From: Ptiloglossa arizonensis
Taxonomy: Eukaryota; Arthropoda; Insecta; Hymenoptera; Colletidae
Length of the DNA: 64,000 bases
Direction: 5' to 3'
Assembly (NCBI RefSeq): GCF_051014685.1
Contig: NW_027479395.1
Location: 62,001 to 126,000, forward strand
The notes under the pieces were generated by a model. The model was not told the origin of the DNA, ran no database searches, and worked only from the letters and a program-made list of their open reading frames with translations. The position numbers were made by a program, and so were the translations under genes. How positions within the stretch are numbered: the stretch's first letter is position 1; each line of letters begins with the position of its first letter. Of the stretch, positions 11,847 to 25,430 are shown piece by piece.

Positions 11847-12111
11847 ACGTTATACGTTATACGTCACACGTTATACGTTATACGTTATACGTTACACGTT
11901 ATACGTTATACGTTATACGTTATACGTTATACGTTATACGTTATACGTTATACGTTATACGTTATACGTTATACGTTATACGTTATACGTTATACGTTAT
12001 ACGTTATACGTTATACGTTATACGTTATACGTTATACGTTATACGTTATACGTTATACGTTATACGTTATACGTTATACGTTATACGTTATACGTTATAC
12101 GTTATACGTTA

Positions 12112-12204
12112 TGCGTTATACGTTATGCGTTATACGTTATACGTTATACGTTATACGTTATACGTTATGCGTTATGCGTTATGCGTTATACGTTATACGA
12201 TATA
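12112..12204 (+). repeat. GCGTTAT cluster
   Basis: Five GCGTTAT units within about 80 bp, three of them adjacent near 12168-12188, followed by ACGATAT. A similar but longer cluster lies at 23949-24206. In both cases a long perfect tract follows directly. Confidence 0.85.
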
Positions 12205-12280
12205 CGTTATACGTTATACGTTATACGTTATACGTTATACGTTATACGTTATACGTTATACGTTATACGTTATACTTTAT

Positions 12281-13130
12281 ACGTTATACGTTATACGTTA
12301 TACGTTATACGTTATACGTTATACGTTATACGTTATACGTTATACGTTATACGTTATACGTTATACGTTATACGTTATACGTTATACGTTATACGTTATA
12401 CGTTATACGTTATACGTTATACGTTATACGTTATACGTTATACGTTATACGTTATACGTTATACGTTATACGTTATACGTTATACGTTATACGTTATACG
12501 TTATACGTTATACGTTATACGTTATACGTTATACGTTATACGTTATACGTTATACGTTATACGTTATACGTTATACGTTATACGTTATACGTTATACGTT
12601 ATACGTTATACGTTATACGTTATACGTTATACGTTATACGTTATACGTTATACGTTATACGTTATACGTTATACGTTATACGTTATACGTTATACGTTAT
12701 ACGTTATACGTTATACGTTATACGTTATACGTTATACGTTATACGTTATACGTTATACGTTATACGTTATACGTTATACGTTATACGTTATACGTTATAC
12801 GTTATACGTTATACGTTATACGTTATACGTTATACGTTATACGTTATACGTTATACGTTATACGTTATACGTTATACGTTATACGTTATACGTTATACGT
12901 TATACGTTATACGTTATACGTTATACGTTATACGTTATACGTTATACGTTATACGTTATACGTTATACGTTATACGTTATACGTTATACGTTATACGTTA
13001 TACGTTATACGTTATACGTTATACGTTATACGTTATACGTTATACGTTATACGTTATACGTTATACGTTATACGTTATACGTTATACGTTATACGTTATA
13101 CGTTATACGTTATACGTTATACGTTATACG
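12281..13130 (+). repeat. Perfect ACGTTAT tract, about 850 bp
   Basis: About 121 units without any substitution visible, bounded by ACTTTAT near 12274 and ACGCTAT near 13128. A second ACGCTAT follows 28 bp later, and then another almost pure stretch to 13363. Confidence 0.9.
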
Positions 13131-13362
13131 CTATACGTTATACGTTATACGTTATACGCTATACGTTATACGTTATACGTTATACGTTATACGTTATACG
13201 TTATACGTTATACGTTATACGTTATACGTTATACGTTATACGTTATACGTTATACGTTATACGTTATACGTTATACGTTATACGTTATACGTTATACGTT
13301 ATACGTTATACGTTATACGTTATACGTTATACGTTATACGTTATACGTTATACGTTATACGT

Positions 13363-15164
13363 TATAGGTTATACGTTATACGTGATAAATCATACGTTAT
13401 ACGTTATACGTTATACGTTATACGTTATACGTTACACGTTATACGTTATACGTTATACGTTATACGTTATACGTTACACGTTATACGTTATACGTTAAAC
13501 GTTATACGTTATACGTTATGCGTTATACGTTATATGTTATGCGTTATTCGCTATACGTTATGCGTTATACGATATACGTTATTCGTTATAGGATATATGT
13601 TATACGTTTTACGTTCTTCGTTATACGTTCTTCGTTACACGTTATACGTTATACGTTATACGTTATACGTTATACGTTATACGTTATACGTTATACGTTA
13701 TACGTTATACGTTATACGTTATACGTTATACGATATACGTTATACGTTATACGTTATAGGTTATACGTTATACGTTATACGTTATACCCTATACGTTATA
13801 CGTTATACGTTATACGTTATACGTTATACGTTATACGTTATACGTTATACGTTAAACGTTATACGTTATACGATATACGTTATACGATATACGTTATACG
13901 TTATACGTTATACGTTATACGTTATACGTTATACGTTATACGTTATACGTTGTACGTTATACGTTATACGTTATACGTTATACGTTATACGTTATACGTT
14001 ATACGTTATACGTTATACGTTATACGTTATACGTTATACGTTATACGTTATACGTTATACGTTATACGTTATACGTTATACGTTATACGTTATACGTTAT
14101 ACGTTATGCGTTATTCGCTATACGTTATGCGTTATACGATATACGTTATGCGTTATAGGATATATGTTATACGTTTTACGTTCTTCGTTATACGTTCTTC
14201 GTTACACGTTATACGTTATACGTTATACGTTATACGTTATACGTTATACGTTATACGTTATACGTTATACGTTATACGTTACACGTTATACGTTATACGT
14301 TATACGTTATACGTTATACGTTATACGTTATACGTTATACGTTATACGTTATACGTTATACGTTATACGTTATACGTTATACGTTATACGTTATACGTTA
14401 TACGTTATACGTTATACGTTATACGTTATACGTTATACGTTATACGTTATACGTTATACGTTATACGTTATACGTTATACGTTATACGTTATACGTTATA
14501 CGTTATACGTTATACGTTATACGTTATACGTTATACGTTATACGTTATACGTTATACGTTATACGTTATACGTTATACGTTATACGTTATACGTTATACG
14601 TTATACGTTATACGTTATACGTTATACGTTATACGTTATACGTTATACGTTATACGTTATACGTTATACGTTATACGTTATACTTTATACGTTATACGTT
14701 ATACGTTATACGTTATACGTTATACGTTATACGTTATACGTTATACGTTATACGTTATACGTTATACGTTATACGTTATACGTTATACGTTATACGTTAT
14801 ACGTTATACGTTATACGTTATACGTTATAGGTTATACGTTATACGTGATAAGTCATACGTTATACGTTATACGTTATACGTTATACGTTATACGTTACAC
14901 GTTATACGTTATACGTTATACGTTATACGTTATACGTTATACGTTATACGTTATACGTTAAACGTTATACGTTATACGTTATACGTTATACGATATACGT
15001 TATACGATATACGTTATACGTTATACGTTATACGTTATACGTTATACGTTATACGTTATACGTTGTACGTTATACGTTATACGTTATACGTTGTAGGTTG
15101 TACGTTATACGTTATACGTTATACGTTGTACGTTATACGTTATACGTTATACGTTATACGTTAT
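13363..15164 (+). repeat. Segment with beacons 13538 and 14105
   Basis: Begins with AGGTTAT and ACGTGATAAATCAT (the only AAATCAT form). Beacon 13538 has TCGTTAT in place of its third GCGTTAT; the truncated beacons at 16812 and 20319 share this. Then come AGG...ACCCTAT (13757), ACGTTAA, two ACGATAT (13873, 13887), the plain beacon 14105 and a nearly pure 14290-14820 with ACTTTAT near 14682. ACGTGATAAGTCAT near 14844 and two ACGATAT lead into cassette C. Confidence 0.75.
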
Positions 15165-15800
15165 ACGTTTCTACGTTATACGTTATGCGTCATACGTTAT
15201 ACGTTAAACGTTGTACATTATACGTTATACGTCATACGTTATACGTTATACGTTATACGTTATACGATCTACGTTATACGTTATACGTTGTACGTTATAC
15301 GTTAGACGCTATACGTTATACGTTTCTACGTTATACGTTATGCGTCATACGTTATACGTTAAACGTTGTACATTATACGTTATACGTCATACGTTATACG
15401 TTATACGTTATACGTTATACGATCTACGTTATACGTTATACGTTGTACGTTATACGTTAGACGCTATACGTTATACGTAATATGTAATACGTCATACGTT
15501 TTACGTTAATCGTTATACGTTATACGTTATACGCTATACGTTATACGTTATACGTTATACGTTATACGTTATACGTTATACGTTATACGTTATACGTTAT
15601 ACGTTATACGTTATACGTTATACGTTATACGTTAAACGTTGTACATTATACGTTATACGTCATACGTTATACGTTATACGTTATACGTTATACGATCTAC
15701 GTTATACGTTATACGTTGTACGTTATACGTTAGACGCTATACGTTATACGTAATATGTAATACGTCATACGTTTTACGTTAATCGTTATACGTTATACGT
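15165..15800 (+). repeat. Cassette C, copy 3, expanded
   Basis: Two eight-base ACGTTTCT units (near 15165 and 15320) and three ACGATCT units (near 15264, 15419 and 15692). The closing series ACGTTAG-ACGCTAT-ACGTAAT-ATGTAAT-ACGTCAT-ACGTTTT-AATCG appears near 15457-15512 and again near 15730-15785. The first two repeats are 155 bp apart, matching the 155-bp spacing between the two eight-base units at 9752 and 9907. Confidence 0.85.
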
Positions 15801-16550
15801 TATACGCTATACGTTATACGTTATACGTTATACGTTATACGTTATACGTTATACGTTATACGTTATACGTTATACGTTATACGTTATACGTTATAGGTTA
15901 TACGTTATACGTGATAAGTCATACGTTATACGTTATACGTTATACGTTATACGTTATACGTTACACGTTACACGTTATACGTTATACGTTATACGTTATA
16001 CGTTATACGTTATACGTTATACGTTATACGTTATACGTTATACGTTATACGTTATGCGTTATTCGCTATACGTTATGCGTTATACGATATACGTTATGCG
16101 TTATAGGATATATGTTATACGTTTTACGTTCTTCGTTATACGTTCTTCGTTACACGTTATACGTTATACGTTATACGTTATACGTTATACGTTATACGTT
16201 ATACGTTATACGTTATACGTTATACGTTATACGTTATAGGTTATACGTTATACGTTATACGCTATACCCTATACGTTATACGTTATACGTTATACGTTAT
16301 ACGTTATGCGTTATACGTTATACGTTATACGTTATACGTTATACGTTATAGGTTATACGTTATACGTTATACGTTATACGTTATACGTTATACGTTATTC
16401 GTTATAGGTTATACGTTATACGTTATACGTTATACCCTATACGTTATACGTTATACGTTATACGTTATACGTTATACGTTATACGTTATACGTTATACGT
16501 TATACGTTATACGTTATACGTTATACGTTATACGTTATACGTTATACGTT
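15801..16550 (+). repeat. Segment with beacon 16053 and two AGG...ACCC modules
   Basis: ACGTGATAAGTCAT near 15909, two adjacent ACGTTAC near 15961, the plain beacon 16053, then AGG...ACGCTATACCCTAT near 16237, the same series as 8371-8406. A second AGG...ACCCTAT is at 16404, preceded by TCGTTAT. The rest is pure filler. Confidence 0.75.
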
Positions 16551-19500
16551 ATAGGTTATACGTTGTACGTTATACGTTATACCCTATACGTTATACGTTA
16601 TACGTTATACGTTATACGTTATACGTTATACGTTATACGTTATACGTTATACGTTATACGTTATACGTTAAACGTTATACGTTATACGTTATACGTTATA
16701 CGATATACGTTATACGTTATACGTTATACGTTATACGTTATACGTTATACGTTATACGTTATACGTTATACGTTATACGTTATACGTTATACGTTATACG
16801 TTATACGTTATACGATATACGTTATTCGTTATAGGATATATGTTATACGTTTTACGTTCTTCGTTATACGTTCTTCGTTACACGTTATACGTTATACGTT
16901 ATACGTTATACGTTATACGTTATACGTTATACGTTATACGATATACGTTATACGTTATACGTTATAGGTTATACGTTATACGTTATACGTTATACCCTAT
17001 ACGTTATACGTTATACGTTATACGTTATACGTTATACGTTATACGTTATACGTTATACGTTAAACGTTATACGTTATACGATATACGTTATACGATATAC
17101 GTTATACGTTATACGTTATACGTTATACGTTATACGTTATACGTTATACGTTATACGTTGTACGTTATACGTTATACGTTATACGTTATACGTTATACGT
17201 TATACGTTATACGTTATACGTTATACGTTATACGTTATACGTTATACGTTATACGTTATACGTTATACGTTATACGTTATACGTTATACGTTATACGTTA
17301 TGCGTTATTCGCTATACGTTATGCGTTATACGATATACGTTATGCCTTATAGGATATATGTTATACGTTTTACGTTCTTCGTTACACGTTCTTCGTTACA
17401 CGTTATACGTTATACGTTATACGTTATACGTTATACGTTATACGTTATACGTTATACGTTATACGTTATACGTTATACGTTATACGTTATACGTTATACG
17501 TTATACGTTATACGTTATACGTTATACGTTATACGTTATACGTTATACGTTATGCGTTATACGTTATACGTTATACGTTATACGTTATACGTTATACGTT
17601 ATACGTTATACGTTATACGTTATACGTTATACGTTATACGTTATACGTTATACGTTATACGTTATACGTTATACGTTATACGTTATACGTTATACGTTAT
17701 ACGTTATACGTTATACGTTATACGTTATAGGTTATACGTTATACGTGATAAGTCATACGTTATACGTTATACGTTATACGTTATACGTTATACGTTATAC
17801 TTTATACGTTATACGTTATACGTTATACGTTATACGTTATACGTTATACGTTATACGTTATGCGTTATACGTTATGCGTTATACGTTATACGTTATACGT
17901 TATACGTTATACGTTATACGTTATACGTTATACGTTATACGTTATACGTTATACGTTATACGTTATACGTTATACGTGATAAGTCATACGTTATACGTTA
18001 TACGTTATACGTTATACGTTATACGTTATACGTTATACGTTATACGTTATACGTTATACGTTATACGTTATACGTTATACGTTATACGTTATACGTTATA
18101 CGTTATACGTTATACGTTATACGTTATACGTTATACTTTATACGTTATACGTTATGCGTTATACGCTATACGTTATGCGTTATACGATATACGTTATGCG
18201 TTATAGGATATATGTTATACGTTTTACGTTCTTCGTTATACGTTCTTCGTTACACGTTATACGTTATACGTTATACGTTATACGTTATACGTTATACGTT
18301 ATACGTTATACGTTATACGTTATACGTTATACGTTATACGTTATACGTTATACGTTATACGTTATACGTTATACGTTATACGTTATACGTTATACGTTAT
18401 AGGTTATACGTTGTACGTTTTACGTTATACCCTATACGTTATACGTTATACGTTATACGTTATACGTTATACGTTATACGTTATACGTTATACGTTATAC
18501 GTTATACGTTAAACGTTATACGTTATACGTTATACGTTATACGATATACGTTATACGTTATACGTTATACGTTATACGTTATACGTTATACGTTATACGT
18601 TATACGTTATACGTTATACGTTATACGTTATACGTTATACGTTATACGTTATACGTTATACGTTATACGTTATACGTTATACGTTATACGTTATACGTTA
18701 TACGTTATACGTTATACGTTATACGTTATACGTTATACGTGATAAGTCATACGTTATACGTTATACGTTATACGTTATACGATATACGTTATACGTTATA
18801 CGTTATACGTTATACGTTATACGTTATACGTTATACGTTATACGTTATACGTTATACGTTATACGTTATACGTTATACGTTATACGTTATACGTTATACG
18901 TTATACGTTATACGTTATACGTTATACGTTATACGTTATACGTTATACGTTATACGTTATACGTTATACGTTATACGTTATACGTTATACGTTATACGTT
19001 ATACGTTATACGTTATACGTTATACGTTATACGTTATACGTTATACGTTATACGTGATAAGTCATACGTTATACGTTATACGTTATACGTTATACGTTAT
19101 ACGTTATACGTTATACGTTATACGTTATACGTTATACGATATACGTTATACGTTATACGTTATACGTTATACGTTATACGTTATACGTTATACGTTATAC
19201 GTTATACGTTATACGTTATACGTTATACGTTATACGTTATACGTTATACGTTATACGTTATACGTTATACGTTATACGTTATACGTTATACGTTATACGT
19301 TATACGTTATACGTTATACGTTATACGTTATACGTTATACGTTATACGTTATACGTTATACGTGATAAGTCATACGTTATACGTTATACGTTATACGTTA
19401 TACGTTATACGTTATACGTTATACGTTATACGTTATACGTTATACGTTATACGTCATACGTTATACGATATACGTTATACGTTATACGTTACACGTCATA

Positions 19501-20050
19501 CGATATACGTTATACGTTATACGTTATACGTTATACGTTATACGTTATACGTTATACGTTATACGTTATGCGTTATTCGCTATACGTTATGCGTTATACG
19601 ATATACGGTATGCGTTATAGGATATATGTTATACGTTTTACGTTCTTCGTTATACGTTCTTCGTTACACGTTATACGTTATACGTTATACGTTATACGTT
19701 ATACGTTATACGTTATACGTTATACGTTATACGTTATACGTTATACGTTATACGTTATACGTTATACGTTATACGTTATACGTTATACGTTATAGGTTAT
19801 ACGTTATACGTTATACGTTATACGTTATACGTTATACGTTATACGTTATACGTTATGCGTTATTCGCTATACGTTATGCGTTATACGATATACGTTATGC
19901 GTTATAGGATATATGTTATACGTTTTACGTTCTTCGTTATACGTTCTTCGTTACACGTTATACGTTATACGTTATACGTTATACGTTATACTTTATACGT
20001 TATACGTTATACGTTATACGTTATACGTTATACGTTATACGTTATACGTT
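16551..20050 (+). repeat. 3.5-kb higher-order unit, copy 1
   Basis: Marker order: AGG-ACGTTGT-ACCCTAT (16551), truncated beacon (16812), AGG...ACCCTAT, beacon with GCCTTAT and a doubled TTCTTCGTTACACG end (17299), ACGTGATAAG (17746, 17977), beacon with ACGCTAT after GCGTTATACG (18153), AGG-ACGTTGT-ACGTTTT-ACCCTAT (18399), ACGTGATAAG (18737, 19053, 19360), ACGTCAT/ACGATAT/ACGTTAC run (19452-19510), beacon with ACGGTAT (19567) and plain beacon (19854). Every item recurs in the next copy. Confidence 0.9.
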
Positions 20051-23000
20051 ATAGGTTATACGTTGTACGTTATACGTTATACCCTATACGTTATACGTTA
20101 TACGTTATACGTTATACGTTATACGTTATACGTTATACGTTATACGTTATACGTTATACGTTATACGTTATACGTTAAACGTTATACGTTATACGTTATA
20201 CGTTATACGATATACGTTATACGTTATACGTTATACGTTATACGTTATACGTTATACGTTATACGTTATACGTTATACGTTATACGTTATACGTTATACG
20301 TTATACGTTATACGTTATACGATATACGTTATTCGTTATAGGATATATGTTATACGTTTTACGTTCTTCGTTATACGTTCTTCGTTACACGTTATACGTT
20401 ATACGTTATACGTTATACGTTATACGTTATACGTTATACGTTATACGATATACGTTATACGTTATACGTTATAGGTTATACGTTATACGTTATACGTTAT
20501 ACCCTATACGTTATACGTTATACGTTATACGTTATACGTTATACGTTATACGTTATACGTTATACGTTAAACGTTATACGTTATACGATATACGTTATAC
20601 GATATACGTTATACGTTATACGTTATACGTTATACGTTATACGTTATACGTTATACGTTATACGTTGTACGTTATACGTTATACGTTATACGTTATACGT
20701 TATACGTTATACGTTATACGTTATACGTTATACGTTATACGTTATACGTTATACGTTATACGTTATACGTTATACGTTATACGTTATACGTTATACGTTA
20801 TACGTTATGCGTTATTCGCTATACGTTATGCGTTATACGATATACGTTATGCCTTATAGGATATATGTTATACGTTTTACGTTCTTCGTTACACGTTCTT
20901 CGTTACACGTTATACGTTATACGTTATACGTTATACGTTATACGTTATACGTTATACGTTATACGTTATACGTTATACGTTATACGTTATACGTTATACG
21001 TTATACGTTATACGTTATACGTTATACGTTATACGTTATACGTTATACGTTATACGTTATACGTTATGCGTTATACGTTATACGTTATACGTTATACGTT
21101 ATACGTTATACGTTATACGTTATACGTTATACGTTATACGTTATACGTTATACGTTATACGTTATACGTTATACGTTATACGTTATACGTTATACGTTAT
21201 ACGTTATACGTTATACGTTATACGTTATACGTTATACGTTATAGGTTATACGTTATACGTGATAAGTCATACGTTATACGTTATACGTTATACGTTATAC
21301 GTTATACGTTATACTTTATACGTTATACGTTATACGTTATACGTTATACGTTATACGTTATACGTTATACGTTATGCGTTATACGTTATGCGTTATACGT
21401 TATACGTTATACGTTATACGTTATACGTTATACGTTATACGTTATACGTTATACGTTATACGTTATACGTTATACGTTATACGTTATACGTGATAAGTCA
21501 TACGTTATACGTTATACGTTATACGTTATACGTTATACGTTATACGTTATACGTTATACGTTATACGTTATACGTTATACGTTATACGTTATACGTTATA
21601 CGTTATACGTTATACGTTATACGTTATACGTTATACGTTATACGTTATACTTTATACGTTATACGTTATGCGTTATACGCTATACGTTATGCGTTATACG
21701 ATATACGTTATGCGTTATAGGATATATGTTATACGTTTTACGTTCTTCGTTATACGTTCTTCGTTACACGTTATACGTTATACGTTATACGTTATACGTT
21801 ATACGTTATACGTTATACGTTATACGTTATACGTTATACGTTATACGTTATACGTTATACGTTATACGTTATACGTTATACGTTATACGTTATACGTTAT
21901 AGGTTATACGTTGTACGTTTTACGTTATACCCTATACGTTATACGTTATACGTTATACGTTATACGTTATACGTTATACGTTATACGTTATACGTTATAC
22001 GTTATACGTTAAACGTTATACGTTATACGTTATACGTTATACGATATACGTTATACGTTATACGTTATACGTTATACGTTATACGTTATACGTTATACGT
22101 TATACGTTATACGTTATACGTTATACGTTATACGTTATACGTTATACGTTATACGTTATACGTTATACGTTATACGTTATACGTTATACGTTATACGTTA
22201 TACGTTATACGTTATACGTTATACGTTATACGTTATACGTGATAAGTCATACGTTATACGTTATACGTTATACGTTATACGATATACGTTATACGTTATA
22301 CGTTATACGTTATACGTTATACGTTATACGTTATACGTTATACGTTATACGTTATACGTTATACGTTATACGTTATACGTTATACGTTATACGTTATACG
22401 TTATACGTTATACGTTATACGTTATACGTTATACGTTATACGTTATACGTTATACGTTATACGTTATACGTTATACGTTATACGTTATACGTTATACGTT
22501 ATACGTTATACGTTATACGTTATACGTTATACGTTATACGTTATACGTGATAAGTCATACGTTATACGTTATACGTTATACGTTATACGTTATACGTTAT
22601 ACGTTATACGTTATACGTTATACGTTATACGATATACGTTATACGTTATACGTTATACGTTATACGTTATACGTTATACGTTATACGTTATACGTTATAC
22701 GTTATACGTTATACGTTATACGTTATACGTTATACGTTATACGTTATACGTTATACGTTATACGTTATACGTTATACGTTATACGTTATACGTTATACGT
22801 TATACGTTATACGTTATACGTTATACGTTATACGTTATACGTGATAAGTCATACGTTATACGTTATACGTTATACGTTATACGTTATACGTTATACGTTA
22901 TACGTTATACGTTATACGTTATACGTTATACGTCATACGTTATACGATATACGTTATACGTTATACGTTACACGTCATACGATATACGTTATACGTTATA

Positions 23001-23540
23001 CGTTATACGTTATACGTTATACGTTATACGTTATACGTTATACGTTATGCGTTATTCGCTATACGTTATGCGTTATACGATATACGGTATGCGTTATAGG
23101 ATATATGTTATACGTTTTACGTTCTTCGTTATACGTTCTTCGTTACACGTTATACGTTATACGTTATACGTTATACGTTATACGTTATACGTTATACGTT
23201 ATACGTTATACGTTATACGTTATACGTTATACGTTATACGTTATACGTTATACGTTATACGTTATACGTTATAGGTTATACGTTATACGTTATACGTTAT
23301 ACGTTATACGTTATACGTTATACGTTATACGTTATGCGTTATTCGCTATACGTTATGCGTTATACGATATACGTTATGCGTTATAGGATATATGTTATAC
23401 GTTTTACGTTCTTCGTTATACGTTCTTCGTTACACGTTATACGTTATACGTTATACGTTATACGTTATACTTTATACGTTATACGTTATACGTTATACGT
23501 TATACGTTATACGTTATACGTTATACGTTATACGTTATAC
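20051..23540 (+). repeat. 3.5-kb higher-order unit, copy 2
   Basis: Repeats 16551-20050 item by item, including the private variants ACGGTAT (near 23090) and GCCTTAT (near 20852). The offset drifts by whole heptamers: 3,500 at the start, 3,507 at 16812/20319 and 17299/20806, 3,514 at 18153/21667, 3,479 at 19567/23046 and 19854/23333. Unit gains and losses thus occurred in the pure filler only. Confidence 0.9.
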
Positions 23541-23605
23541 GTTATAGGTTATACGTTATACGTTATACGTTGTACGTTATACGTTATACGTTATACGTTA
23601 TACGT

Positions 23606-24210
23606 TATGCGTTATTCGCTATACGTTATGCGTTATACGATATACGTTATGCGTTATAGGATATATGTTATACGTTTTACGTTCTTCGTTATACGTTCTT
23701 CGTTACACGTTATACGTTATACGTTATACGTTATACGTTATACGTTATACGTTATACGTTATACGTTATACGTTATACGTTATACGTTATACGTTATACG
23801 TTATACGTTATACGTTATACGTTATACGTTATACGTTATACGTTATACGTTATACGTTATACGTTATACGTTATACGTTATACGTTATACGTTATACGTT
23901 ATACGTTATACGTTATACGTTATACGTTATACGTTATACGTTATACGTTATGCGTTATACGTTATGCGTTATACGTTATACGTTATGCGTTATACGTTAT
24001 GCGTTATACGTTATAGGTTATACGTTATGCGTTATACGTTATACGTTATACGTTATACGTTATACGTTATAGGTTATACGTTATGCGTTATACGTTATAG
24101 GTTATACGTTATACGTTATACGTTATACGTTATACGTTATGCGTTATACGTTATGCGTTATACGTTATACGTTATGCGTTATACGTTATGCGTTATACGT
24201 TATGCGTTAT
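23606..24210 (+). repeat. Beacon followed by GCGTTAT/AGGTTAT cluster
   Basis: Plain beacon 23606, pure filler to about 23948, then roughly ten GCGTTAT units between 23949 and 24206, interleaved with AGGTTAT near 24014, 24070 and 24098. The alternation GCGTTAT-ACGTTAT makes a local 14-bp period in places, for example near 24186-24206. Confidence 0.8.
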
Positions 24211-25430
24211 ACGTTATACGTTATACGTTATACGTTATACGTTATACGTTATACGTTATACGTTATACGTTATACGTTATACGTTATACGTTATACGTTA
24301 TACGTTATACGTTATACGTTATACGTTATACGTTATACGTTATACGTTATACGTTATACGTTATACGTTATACGTTATACGTTATACGTTATACGTTATA
24401 CGTTATACGTTATACGTTATACGTTATACGTTATACGTTATACGTTATACGTTATACGTTATACGTTATACGTTATACGTTATACGTTATACGTTATACG
24501 TTATACGTTATACGTTATACGTTATACGTTATACGTTATACGTTATACGTTATACGTTATACGTTATACGTTATACGTTATACGTTATACGTTATACGTT
24601 ATACGTTATACGTTATACGTTATACGTTATACGTTATACGTTATACGTTATACGTTATACGTTATACGTTATACGTTATACGTTATACGTTATACGTTAT
24701 ACGTTATACGTTATACGTTATACGTTATACGTTATACGTTATACGTTATACGTTATACGTTATACGTTATACGTTATACGTTATACGTTATACGTTATAC
24801 GTTATACGTTATACGTTATACGTTATACGTTATACGTTATACGTTATACGTTATACGTTATACGTTATACGTTATACGTTATACGTTATACGTTATACGT
24901 TATACGTTATACGTTATACGTTATACGTTATACGTTATACGTTATACGTTATACGTTATACGTTATACGTTATACGTTATACGTTATACGTTATACGTTA
25001 TACGTTATACGTTATACGTTATACGTTATACGTTATACGTTATACGTTATACGTTATACGTTATACGTTATACGTTATACGTTATACGTTATACGTTATA
25101 CGTTATACGTTATACGTTATACGTTATACGTTATACGTTATACGTTATACGTTATACGTTATACGTTATACGTTATACGTTATACGTTATACGTTATACG
25201 TTATACGTTATACGTTATACGTTATACGTTATACGTTATACGTTATACGTTATACGTTATACGTTATACGTTATACGTTATACGTTATACGTTATACGTT
25301 ATACGTTATACGTTATACGTTATACGTTATACGTTATACGTTATACGTTATACGTTATACGTTATACGTTATACGTTATACGTTATACGTTATACGTTAT
25401 ACGTTATACGTTATACGTTATACGTTATAC
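24211..25430 (+). repeat. Longest perfect ACGTTAT tract, about 1,220 bp
   Basis: About 174 consecutive units with no visible change, from the last GCGTTAT near 24204 to ACGTAAT near 25429. It then continues almost pure to 25567 (ACTTTAT) and 25682 (ACGATAT), broken only by ACGTAAT and AGGTTAT. Confidence 0.9.

Noticed and set aside
11812..14961. A 1,049-codon open frame and dozens of others as protein-coding genes
   Set aside because: All three + frames are open at once with the same heptapeptide cycle, variation shows no codon preference, starts are variant units (GCGTTAT or ACGTGAT contexts), and no domain, signal or regulatory context is present.
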